This document shows positions 1 through 6,119 of a stretch of DNA of 7,001 bases, one piece after another. The notes under the pieces were generated by a model. That model saw only the letters and a list, made by a program, of their open reading frames with translations. It did no database searches and had not been told where the DNA came from. The DNA lies in NCBI GenBank assembly GCA_022565135.1, contig JADFKA010000092.1, forward strand, positions 1-7,001, written 5' to 3'. Numbering within the stretch: position 1 is the stretch's first letter; every line of letters begins with the position of its first letter. Made by a program: the position numbers and the translations under genes. This DNA is from Pseudomonadota bacterium (lineage in GTDB: Bacteria; Pseudomonadota; Gammaproteobacteria; Steroidobacterales; Woeseiaceae).

Positions 1-942
1 CCCGTTTGCACTCATGCCGAGAGTCCGCAGAACGGCGATATCGTTGGTCTTGTCCATGACCACCATGACGAGGCTTGCCACGATATTGAACGCCGCCACA
101 CCGATGATCAGCGACAGCATCAACGACATCATCATTTTCTCGATGCGAATGGCACGAAAGTAACTTGCATTCTCGATGGTCCAGTCGCTCGTTATGGCGC
201 CGTCACCGAGCTGTTCGCCGAGACTTCTGGCGATCGCGGGTGCTGACATGACGTCGTCAGCCCGAAACCTTACCGCCGATCGTTCGGCGCCCAACGCCAG
301 GATTGCGGCTGCTTCTTCGCCATTGATGAGCGCTAGCAGGCCATCATGATCCTGAAGACCGGCCTCGAATACGCCACGCAGGATAAATCGTTCCAGCACG
401 GGCCGCAGGGTGCCGTCACCAACCGGGCGCGGAATCAGCAGCACGACGCCATCACCCATCCGCAAGCCCAGATCAACAGCGAGAAGTCGGCCGAGAATAA
501 TGCTGTGGCTGCCGGGTGACAGATTTTCGAGATCGCCCTCGAGCAAATTGATCGGCGATTCCGGCAACGAACGTTCATATTGAGGATCCACGCCGTGGAC
601 CAGCACCGCACGCAATTCGCGGCCGGACTGAATCATGCCTTCCATCGCAACGATCGGGGCCGCCGCCGCAACTCCCGGATAGGCCGCGATCTGATCCACA
701 AGCTCGCGCCAATTCTCGGTTACGCCGTCCGGACCCGTCACGGAACCGTGAGCGGACATACTCAGCAGCCGGGTGCGTAACTCACCCTCAAAGCCGTTCA
801 TAACCGAAAGGATGATGATCAGAGAAGCGACGCCCAGCGCGACTCCCGCCAGCGAAATCAACGTGATGAAAGATACGAAACGGGTGCGGCGCTTTGCTCT
901 CAAGTAGCGAAGCCCGACAAACAGTTCAACGGGTTTGATCAT
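1..942 (-). CDS. lolC: Lipoprotein-releasing ABC transporter permease, LolC/LolE family (3' end cut by window)
   Basis: Inner-membrane permease of the LolCDE complex, which extracts outer-membrane lipoproteins from the inner membrane and passes them to LolA. The frame is open from ATG at 942 to the window edge, giving 314 residues; the family is usually about 400-415, so roughly the last 100 residues (two membrane segments) lie outside. Seen: N-terminal LFVGLRYLRAKRR, a first membrane segment at about residues 23-48 ending in the family motif SVMNGFEGEL (46-55), a periplasmic domain at about 49-269, and a second membrane segment at about 270-296 preceded by FRAIRIEKMMM and followed by the coupling stretch MDKTNDIAVLRTLGMS. 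An in-frame TAA at 954-952 fixes the start close to 942; the Shine-Dalgarno is weak. Divergent from the small gene and mfd, as lolC is near mfd in E. coli. LolC is favoured over LolE on that context only; the two cannot be separated with certainty here. Confidence 0.93.
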   Translation of the reverse strand, partial: MIKPVELFVGLRYLRAKRRTRFVSFITLISLAGVALGVASLIIILSVMNGFEGELRTRLLSMSAHGSVTGPDGVTENWRELVDQIAAYPGVAAAAPIVAMEGMIQSGRELRAVLVHGVDPQYERSLPESPINLLEGDLENLSPGSHSIILGRLLAVDLGLRMGDGVVLLIPRPVGDGTLRPVLERFILRGVFEAGLQDHDGLLALINGEEAAAILALGAERSAVRFRADDVMSAPAIARSLGEQLGDGAITSDWTIENASYFRAIRIEKMMMSLMLSLIIGVAAFNIVASLVMVVMDKTNDIAVLRTLGMSANG

Positions 943-1001
943 CCCGTCGCATTAAACCATATCCGATCCAGGGGAGTGTTTGAGGGGTATTGTTCATCCG
1001 A

Positions 1002-1032
1002 ATTAAAGCGCAGCACCGCGAGCTCCCGTCAA
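1002..1032 (-). promoter_or_regulatory. Candidate sigma-70 promoter for the lolC-like gene
   Basis: Read on the minus strand, TTGACG (1032-1027) is followed after 19 bases by TTTAAT (1007-1002), 5/6 matches to each consensus. The spacer is two bases longer than ideal. Transcription would start near 995, leaving a leader of about 50 bases. A short hairpin (TCCCG 1024-1028 with CGGGA 1034-1038) overlaps the -35 box. This is pattern matching only. Confidence 0.3.
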
Positions 1033-1101
1033 GCGGGATCGAGACATGAGGATGAGCAGCACCCCGTACACACTCCTCAAACGGGTTTGTGGGGCCCAAA
1101 T

Positions 1102-1117
1102 CGTGACCGAATTCACA
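1102..1117. promoter_or_regulatory. CRP/Vfr-like palindrome
   Basis: The sequence CGTGA-N6-TCACA matches the CRP consensus TGTGA-N6-TCACA at 9 of 10 half-site positions. It lies in the divergent region between the permease gene and the small secreted-protein gene. Its centre (1109.5) is about 80 bases upstream of the start predicted from the extended -10 at 1175-1183, and about 60 upstream of a weaker -10 (TATAGC, 1158-1163), the latter being a usual class I distance. Binding by a CRP-family regulator is inferred. Confidence 0.35.
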
Positions 1118-1174
1118 GTTTTGACCTAAGTAATAAAACCTTGTAAATCAAATGGCTTATAGCATGACTTGGAG

Positions 1175-1183
1175 TGATATAGT
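1175..1183 (+). promoter_or_regulatory. Extended -10 promoter for the small secreted-protein gene
   Basis: TGATATAGT contains the extended -10 TGn followed by TATAGT (5/6 match to TATAAT). No good -35 is seen at the usual spacing, as is common for extended -10 promoters. A start near 1190 would give a leader of about 20 bases that just includes the Shine-Dalgarno at 1197-1201 and would exclude translation from the upstream ATG at 1192. A second -35-like TTGACC sits at 1121-1126 with only a weak -10 (TAAATC, 1144-1149). Confidence 0.4.
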
Positions 1184-1196
1184 CGATCGCAATGAG

Positions 1197-1201
1197 AGGA
1201 G
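1197..1201 (+). promoter_or_regulatory. Shine-Dalgarno that decides the start at 1210
   Basis: AGGAG lies 8 bases before ATG 1210, a good ribosome-binding geometry. The in-frame ATG at 1192 lies upstream of it and has no such site, so the shorter protein is preferred. Confidence 0.65.
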
Positions 1202-1209
1202 ATGCAGCA

Positions 1210-1476
1210 ATGGCAAAGCTACGCAAACTGGCCCTGTTGGCGCTCGTATTCGGCTTTATCGGTACGGCTTACGCAGACACGTTCGATATGGCGCCCGCTG
1301 AGAACGCGGCCCGCCCGACACGTGGTATGCAGCAAGAGGTTGTCGAAGCAAAATTCGGCATGCCCCAGTCACGTGATGCTGCCATTGGCGATCCGCCGAT
1401 TTCACGGTGGGAATACAAGGACTTTGTGGTCTTCTTCGAGTATGACCGCGTCATTCACGCCGTCGTCAAACGCTAG
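1210..1476 (+). CDS. Small secreted protein of unknown function, possibly SmpA/BamE-like
   Basis: An 88-residue protein when started at ATG 1210; a start at ATG 1192 would add six residues (MRGDAA) but places the ribosome site inside the gene. Residues 1-22 form a clear Sec signal peptide: basic MAKLRK, a hydrophobic core, then TAYA before DTF, with no lipobox cysteine. The mature part is about 66 residues. It holds a GMQQEVVEAKFGMPQ stretch (G plus helix plus FG.P), followed by ISRWEYKDFVVFFEYDRVIHAV, i.e. a strand-strand hairpin. That helix-FG.P-W.Y-strand layout resembles the small SmpA/BamE-like fold, where the helix precedes a beta hairpin; this is a fold-level resemblance, not a confirmed family. 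It is probably monocistronic: its own promoter lies upstream and a hairpin overlaps its stop codon. Role unknown; periplasmic location is inferred. Confidence 0.8.
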   Translation: MAKLRKLALLALVFGFIGTAYADTFDMAPAENAARPTRGMQQEVVEAKFGMPQSRDAAIGDPPISRWEYKDFVVFFEYDRVIHAVVKR

Positions 1477-1499
1477 TACTCCGTTAAAGGAGTTTTAGC
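1472..1499 (+). terminator. Imperfect hairpin over the stop codon, weak terminator
   Basis: ACTCC (1478-1482) pairs with GGAGT (1489-1493) around a 6-base loop; the stem is extended by GCTAG (1472-1476) with TTAGC (1495-1499), using one G-U pair and one T-T mismatch between the two blocks. Four T residues (1493-1496) follow the core stem. The short U-run, partly inside the outer stem, makes it a weak intrinsic terminator or a 3'-end stabiliser. Confidence 0.4.
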
Positions 1500-1524
1500 C
1501 CAAATACCGCGCGCTCGAAGCAGC

Positions 1525-1545
1525 GCCCAGGCAAACTGCCTGGGC
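1525..1545. repeat. Perfect 9-bp hairpin between the small gene and mfd
   Basis: GCCCAGGCA (1525-1533) and TGCCTGGGC (1537-1545) form a perfect inverted repeat with a 3-base loop AAC. Neither strand has a T-run after it, so it is not a standard intrinsic terminator. It could be a mRNA 3' stabiliser, a REP-like unit or a Rho-assisted end for the small gene transcript. Confidence 0.6.
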
Positions 1546-1561
1546 ATGGCCCGCCCCTACA

Positions 1562-1570
1562 TGTGATAAT
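1562..1570 (+). promoter_or_regulatory. Candidate extended -10 promoter upstream of mfd
   Basis: TGTGATAAT has the TGn extension followed by GATAAT (5/6 to TATAAT). No -35 is recognisable. A start near 1577 would place the entire palindromic element (1593-1769) in a leader of about 200 bases ahead of mfd. It is the best -10-like box I see between the small gene and mfd, but remains a pattern match. Confidence 0.3.
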
Positions 1571-1592
1571 CGCGGCCCGATTTTCCACTGAC

Positions 1593-1769
1593 GGCACTAG
1601 CCCGGACTATTTATGAATCGCCGCGATGATTGCGCAGAGCATTGTTCGCACACGGGTTTTTCCGACCGAGCGGAATACCTGTGTGTATTCCCGAGGAAGG
1701 AAAATTTCGTGTGCGGACAAGGATCAAGCAAGGGCGCGAGCGTATTCATGAATAGTCCTGGCTAGCGCC
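1593..1769. repeat. 177-bp palindromic, MITE-like element of concentric inverted repeats
   Basis: Terminal 26-bp inverted repeats lie at 1593-1618 and 1744-1769 with 23 of 26 positions matching; shared core motifs are CTAGCC, GGACTATT and ATGAAT. Inside, TTGTTCGCACACG (1642-1654) pairs with CGTGTGCGGACAA (1708-1720), TTTTCC (1658-1663) with GGAAAA (1699-1704), and GGAATAC (1672-1678) with GTATTCC (1685-1691) around loop CTGTGT. All four pairs share a centre at about 1681, so the whole unit can fold as one long hairpin. No coding frame of note is inside. Size, terminal repeats and intergenic position are those of a non-autonomous mobile repeat (ERIC- or MITE-like). A target duplication is not clear; TA at 1598-1599 and 1763-1764 could mark ends, but the symmetry continues beyond them. 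Family not assigned. Confidence 0.75.
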
Positions 1770-1778
1770 TACGACAGT

Positions 1779-4700
1779 TTGCTGATTCCCTCGACGTTGC
1801 GCTTGCCCGAACCTGGCCGGAGCCGTGCGTGGGGCCGTTTGATCGGCGCGAGTACCGCGCTCGCGATTGCCGAATTATCGCGGCGCATTGATGCACCGCT
1901 GCTGGTCCTTGCGAATGATCCACGCCAGGCCGACCAACTCGAGTCTGAGATTCGCTTCTTTGCCGGTAGCGACTGCGCAGTACGCCACTTTGTCGAGTGG
2001 GAAACGCTGCCGTGGGATAGTTTCTCCCCCCACCAGGAGATAGCCTCAGAGCGTCTTGCCGTCTTGTCGACGTTGCGCGACCTGCACGGTGGAATAGTCA
2101 TTGCGTCAGCACCGGTCCTGCTGCAACGTCTGCCGCCAGTGGAATACGTCGCCGCGCGATCACTATCGCTGCAAAAAGGCCAGGCGCTACCGCGTGATGC
2201 GTTCATTGGCTCGTTAGCATCCGCCGGCTATCGGCGAGTATCGCAAGTATTCGAACATGGCGAATTCGCCGTCCGCGGCTCGCTGATCGATGTCTTTCCA
2301 ATGGGCTCAAGCCAGCCGATTCGCATCGATTTCTTCGACGATGACATCGAGTCCCTGCGCTACTTCTCTCCCGACACGCAACTATCCGGCGAGATGCTCG
2401 ATGCCCTTGAGGTCTTACCGGCTCGCGAGATACCGCTCGATGCCGATACCGTTCGCGATTTTCGCGAACGATACCGGGAGCGATTCGAAGGACAGCCGAG
2501 CCGCTCACGCATTTACCGAGATGTATCAGATGGCATTGCGCACGGTGGCATCGAGTATTACCTGCCGCTGTTTTTCGATTCGACCGCGAGCCTGATCGAT
2601 TACTTGCCGGCCGGCTGCATGGTTATCGCACCTGAAGGCATTACCGCGTTGCTGCAGCAAGCCTGGGCCGCAATCGAGGAGCGACACGAAATCTGCCGCC
2701 TCGATCCCGAAAGACCCATTCTTTCAGCCGAGGAAACTTTTATGACGCCGGACGCTGTTGCAGCCCAGTTGCAGGAGTTGCCACAGCTTCACTACTCAGC
2801 CCAAACGCTTGCCGATGGCAAGACAACAGAAAATTTCGCAACCCGGATGCCGCCCGCATTGAAGATCGAGGCTAGATACGAAGACGCCGCAGGAGCGCTG
2901 GTGGAATTCCTGCGATCGTTTGCCGGGCGCGTGCTATTTACGACAAACTCGGCCGGCCGGCGCGAACAGGTCAATGACATTCTGGCGGGTCGTGGTCTCG
3001 ACCTGACGCGTGTCGATAACTGGAAATCCTTCGTCACAGGTCGGCATCGTATTGGCATTGCGATAGCGCCGCTGGAAAACGGCGTACTGCTAACCAACGC
3101 CGGCATAGCGATCATCAGCGAACAGCAATTGTTCGGCGATCGCGTGCGACAGCGCAGCCGGCGCACCGAGCGTGACCCCGAAACCATCATTCGTCAGCTC
3201 AATGATCTCGAAGCCGGCTCTCCCGTCGTCCATGCTGAATATGGAGTTGGCCGTTACCTGGGACTGAAAACACTGGAAACAGGGGGCATCACCGGCGAAT
3301 TTCTGCACCTCGAATACGCTGGCGGCGACAAACTCTATGTACCCGTACACGCCCTGGAACTCATCACGCGTTTCACCGGCGCCTCGCCCGAAACTGCACC
3401 TCTGCATCGCCTTGGCAGTGACCAGTGGGCGAAGGCGCGACAGCGCGCTATCAAGAAAATTCGCGACATCGCCGCCGAGCTGCTCGATGTTTACGCACGG
3501 CGCGCCGCGCGCCCCGGATTCCGTTTTCATTGGTCCGAAACCGACTATCGCGAATTTGAGCGCGGCTTCGCGTTCGATCTCACTGATGATCAGGCCCGAA
3601 CGATCGACGAAGTTCTCACCGACCTTGGCACCGACAAGCCTATGGATCGCATTGTTTGCGGCGATGTCGGCTTTGGTAAGACCGAGGTCGCACTGCGTGC
3701 GACGTTTGCCGCTGTACACGGCGGCAAACAGGTTGCCATTCTGGTCCCAACCACACTGCTCGCCCAACAACACGGGCAGGTTTTCAAAGACCGCTTCGCA
3801 GACTGGCCAGTTCGCGTCGAAGTGCTGTCCCGTTTCAAGACAGGCAAAGCAGTCAGGATGATCGTCGAAGGCATGCGTGACGGTACCGTCGATGTGGTCA
3901 TTGGCACACACAAACTTCTGCAACATACGAAAGATCTTAAAGACGTCGGCCTCGTTATCATCGATGAAGAACATCGCTTCGGTGTCCGCGACAAGGAAGC
4001 CATCAAGTCTTTGCGAAGCCAGATTGACGTTCTGACGTTGACGGCAACGCCGATACCGAGAACATTGAATATGGCATTGGGGGGCCTGCGCGATATGTCG
4101 CTGATTACGACGGCGCCGGCCGAACGTCTGGCCATTAAAACCTTTGTTACGGAATGGAATGACGTCTTGATTCGCGAAGCCTGCCTGCGCGAAGTCAAGC
4201 GTGGCGGCCAGGTGTACTTTATTCATAATCGAGTCAAAGACATCGACCTGGTCGCGCAAAAGCTTGCCGCACTCGTGCCAGAGGCGACCATCCGCGTCGG
4301 CCACGGCCAGATGCCCGAACGCGAACTTGAGCAGGTCATGCTCGATTTTTATCACCGGCGCTTCAACATCCTGCTTTGCACAACGATCATCGAGAGCGGC
4401 ATCGATGTTCCAACGGCGAATACGATCGTAATCAATCGCGCCGATCAATTTGGTCTGGCGCAATTGCACCAACTTCGGGGCCGAGTCGGCCGCTCACATC
4501 ACCGGGCATACGCCTACCTCGTCGTCCCGCCGCGGGCCACAATGACAGCGGATGCTATCAAGCGACTCGAGGCCATCGATTCCCTGGAAGAACTGGGATC
4601 AGGATTTACGCTGGCGACACACGATCTCGAAATTCGTGGTGCTGGTGAGTTACTGGGTGATACGCAAAGCGGACAGATCCAGCAGATCGGCTTTTCGCTG

Positions 4701-5237
4701 TACACCGAGCTACTGAGCCGCGCCGTCGAATCGCTGCGGGCAGGCCGGGAACCTGACCTCGACGGTCCGCTCAACGCCGGCGTCGACATAAATCTGCACG
4801 TCGCCGCACTCCTGCCCGAAGCCTATATCCCGGACGTACACTTGCGCCTGATATTGTACAAGCGTATCTCATCGACGCTGACGCCGGACGACCTCCGTGA
4901 CCTGCAAGTCGAACTCATCGATCGTTTCGGCCTGTTGCCGGATCCCGCCAAGAATCTGCTGCGCATTGCGGCTATCAAGCAGTCTGCCAGTACTCTCGGT
5001 ATCGAGAAAATCGATGCGGCCGACAGTGGCGGCTATCTCATCTTCGGTCAGCAAAGTCACATCGATCCTGTCGCTCTGGTGCAATTAGTGCAAAATGACA
5101 GCCACGCATACAAACTTCAGGGCTCTCATCGTTTACAGTTCCGTGGGGAACTCGGTAACCTTGACACTCGATTCGCGGCAGTTGAGAAACTGTTAGAGCG
5201 ACTCGCAGTCAAAGAAACCACACTGAAGGCCGGATAG
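1779..5237 (+). CDS. mfd: Transcription-repair coupling factor Mfd
   Basis: ATP-driven DNA translocase that removes RNA polymerase stalled at lesions and recruits UvrA for nucleotide excision repair. The 1152 residues compare with 1148 in E. coli. Domains in order: UvrB-like module at about 1-320, with FVEWETLPWDSFSPHQE (71-87) and the UvrA-contact region, where R166, R182 and F186 align with E. coli R165, R181 and F185; CarD-like RNA-polymerase-interacting domain at about 475-550 (VVHAEYGVGRYLGL, TGGITGEFLHLEYA); helicase lobes at about 575-950 with Walker A GDVGFGKT (628-635), DEEH (729-732), TATPIPR (755-761) and motif VI QLRGRVGRS (898-906); the translocation motif HDLEIRGAGELLG (948-960); C-terminal TRCF domain at about 1000-1110 (ELIDRFGLLPDP). 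All key residues are present. The start is TTG with no visible Shine-Dalgarno; it gives exactly the E. coli N-terminal register (LP at 9-10). The first in-frame ATG is at residue 175, so a non-ATG start is required. Confidence 0.97.
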   Translation: MLIPSTLRLPEPGRSRAWGRLIGASTALAIAELSRRIDAPLLVLANDPRQADQLESEIRFFAGSDCAVRHFVEWETLPWDSFSPHQEIASERLAVLSTLRDLHGGIVIASAPVLLQRLPPVEYVAARSLSLQKGQALPRDAFIGSLASAGYRRVSQVFEHGEFAVRGSLIDVFPMGSSQPIRIDFFDDDIESLRYFSPDTQLSGEMLDALEVLPAREIPLDADTVRDFRERYRERFEGQPSRSRIYRDVSDGIAHGGIEYYLPLFFDSTASLIDYLPAGCMVIAPEGITALLQQAWAAIEERHEICRLDPERPILSAEETFMTPDAVAAQLQELPQLHYSAQTLADGKTTENFATRMPPALKIEARYEDAAGALVEFLRSFAGRVLFTTNSAGRREQVNDILAGRGLDLTRVDNWKSFVTGRHRIGIAIAPLENGVLLTNAGIAIISEQQLFGDRVRQRSRRTERDPETIIRQLNDLEAGSPVVHAEYGVGRYLGLKTLETGGITGEFLHLEYAGGDKLYVPVHALELITRFTGASPETAPLHRLGSDQWAKARQRAIKKIRDIAAELLDVYARRAARPGFRFHWSETDYREFERGFAFDLTDDQARTIDEVLTDLGTDKPMDRIVCGDVGFGKTEVALRATFAAVHGGKQVAILVPTTLLAQQHGQVFKDRFADWPVRVEVLSRFKTGKAVRMIVEGMRDGTVDVVIGTHKLLQHTKDLKDVGLVIIDEEHRFGVRDKEAIKSLRSQIDVLTLTATPIPRTLNMALGGLRDMSLITTAPAERLAIKTFVTEWNDVLIREACLREVKRGGQVYFIHNRVKDIDLVAQKLAALVPEATIRVGHGQMPERELEQVMLDFYHRRFNILLCTTIIESGIDVPTANTIVINRADQFGLAQLHQLRGRVGRSHHRAYAYLVVPPRATMTADAIKRLEAIDSLEELGSGFTLATHDLEIRGAGELLGDTQSGQIQQIGFSLYTELLSRAVESLRAGREPDLDGPLNAGVDINLHVAALLPEAYIPDVHLRLILYKRISSTLTPDDLRDLQVELIDRFGLLPDPAKNLLRIAAIKQSASTLGIEKIDAADSGGYLIFGQQSHIDPVALVQLVQNDSHAYKLQGSHRLQFRGELGNLDTRFAAVEKLLERLAVKETTLKAG

Positions 5238-5255
5238 ATCCGCACATCGACGAGT

Positions 5256-6101
5256 ATGACTATGCAACGAATTAATTTGCTCCTCGCATCACTGCTGTTA
5301 CTGCCTGCAGCCGGAGCTCAGGACGAGGTCATTGAGGAAGTTCCGGAAATTCGCCGATATACGGTCGAAATCATCGTCTTCGCCTATGTTGAAGACGTCT
5401 CCGTCGGCACTGAAATATTTCCCGCCGACATTCCGCTCAGCGTCGATGCGGATACGCTCGATGACAGCGCAGAGGACATACTCGAAGACGATGCGCTGGA
5501 GGAAGATGAACCCAAGCCTGTCGTCGATGATGAAGCAGCTGCAGAGGTCGATCCCGAGGCAGCCAGACTTCTAACGGTCTTAATGACGGAGGACGAATTT
5601 ACGCTGCAGAACGTCATCGAAAAATTCGACGAACTTGACGTGTATAAGACGCTCATGCACATCGGCTGGACCCAGGCCACATTGCCGCTTGAAGCAACGG
5701 AAGCCATCGATATAGAGTTTTTCGGCGCGCCACCACCAGGCCTCGCTGGAAGTTTTTCCTTGTACCTTAGCCGTTACCTGCATCTCATCGTCGACCTGGC
5801 ACTCGATGCGCCTGGCGATGATGACGATGAACCCGCGTTAGTCGACTTACCCGCCTTCAGTTTCGGCGACTTTCGATTTCGATATGACGACGCAGAGCCG
5901 CTTCCCGCAGAATTCGTTCGCTACCGCATACAGGAAAACAGAATCATCAAGAACGGCGACATCCGCTACTTCGATCATCCAAAATTTGGCGTAGTTGCCA
6001 AGATCACGCGGTTTGAAGAAGCAGAGGCAGACGAAGACCTGGAAGAAGACGACGAAAACCTGAAGCGCGACTCCGAGCAGTTACTCAGCTGGAATCAATA
6101 G
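5256..6101 (+). CDS. csiV: CsiV-family envelope protein
   Basis: Family known from Vibrio cholerae CsiV, a periplasmic peptidoglycan-binding protein linked to cell-wall stress and non-canonical D-amino acids. The 281-residue product has a Sec signal peptide (about residues 1-21, hydrophobic INLLLASLLLL, cleavage near AGA/QDE, no lipobox). Family landmarks seen: RRYTVEIIVFAYVED (33-47), LDVYKTLMHIGWTQ (127-140), SFSLYLSRYLHLIVDL (166-181) and the C-terminal IRYFDHPKFGVVAKI (236-250). A very acidic insert at 64-100 (18 D/E of 37) and an acidic tail (11 D/E in 254-267) are unusual; the tail extends beyond the conserved core. It starts 18 bp after mfd, a gap suggesting co-transcription, and mfd-csiV adjacency is common in this class. 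ATG 5262 (two residues shorter) is an alternative start and sits 7 bases after a weak ACGAG. The next gene is convergent with an 18-bp gap. Confidence 0.85.
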   Translation: MTMQRINLLLASLLLLPAAGAQDEVIEEVPEIRRYTVEIIVFAYVEDVSVGTEIFPADIPLSVDADTLDDSAEDILEDDALEEDEPKPVVDDEAAAEVDPEAARLLTVLMTEDEFTLQNVIEKFDELDVYKTLMHIGWTQATLPLEATEAIDIEFFGAPPPGLAGSFSLYLSRYLHLIVDLALDAPGDDDDEPALVDLPAFSFGDFRFRYDDAEPLPAEFVRYRIQENRIIKNGDIRYFDHPKFGVVAKITRFEEAEADEDLEEDDENLKRDSEQLLSWNQ

Positions 6102-6119
6102 AACCCAACTCAGCAATCC

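Noticed and set aside
580..780. Plus-strand open frame of 66 codons
   Set aside because: It is fully antisense to the well-conserved periplasmic domain of the LolC/LolE permease and has no start signals or recognisable product.
1192..1209. ATG 1192 as the start of the small gene
   Set aside because: The AGGAG site lies downstream of it and points to ATG 1210; the added MRGDAA would also weaken the signal peptide, and the predicted transcript start is at about 1190.
1202..1498. 98-codon frame overlapping the small gene in another register
   Set aside because: The overlapping frame 1210-1476 has a signal peptide and correct ribosome spacing; this one has neither and its composition is typical of a shifted shadow.
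1593..1769. Riboswitch or tRNA-like RNA ahead of mfd
   Set aside because: The fold is a single concentric palindrome with terminal inverted repeats, which fits a mobile repeat better; no conserved riboswitch motif or tRNA arms are visible.
3090..4472. Antisense open frame of 460 codons inside mfd
   Set aside because: It lies wholly opposite strongly conserved helicase motifs of mfd, has no recognisable domain or ribosome site, and is explained by GC-rich codon use on the sense strand.
5384..5707. Serine-rich antisense frame inside the CsiV gene
   Set aside because: The poly-serine character simply mirrors the Asp/Glu-rich codons of the sense strand; no start signal is seen.
6102..6119. Bidirectional terminator between the convergent genes
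   Set aside because: The 18-bp gap has no inverted repeat or T-run on either strand.
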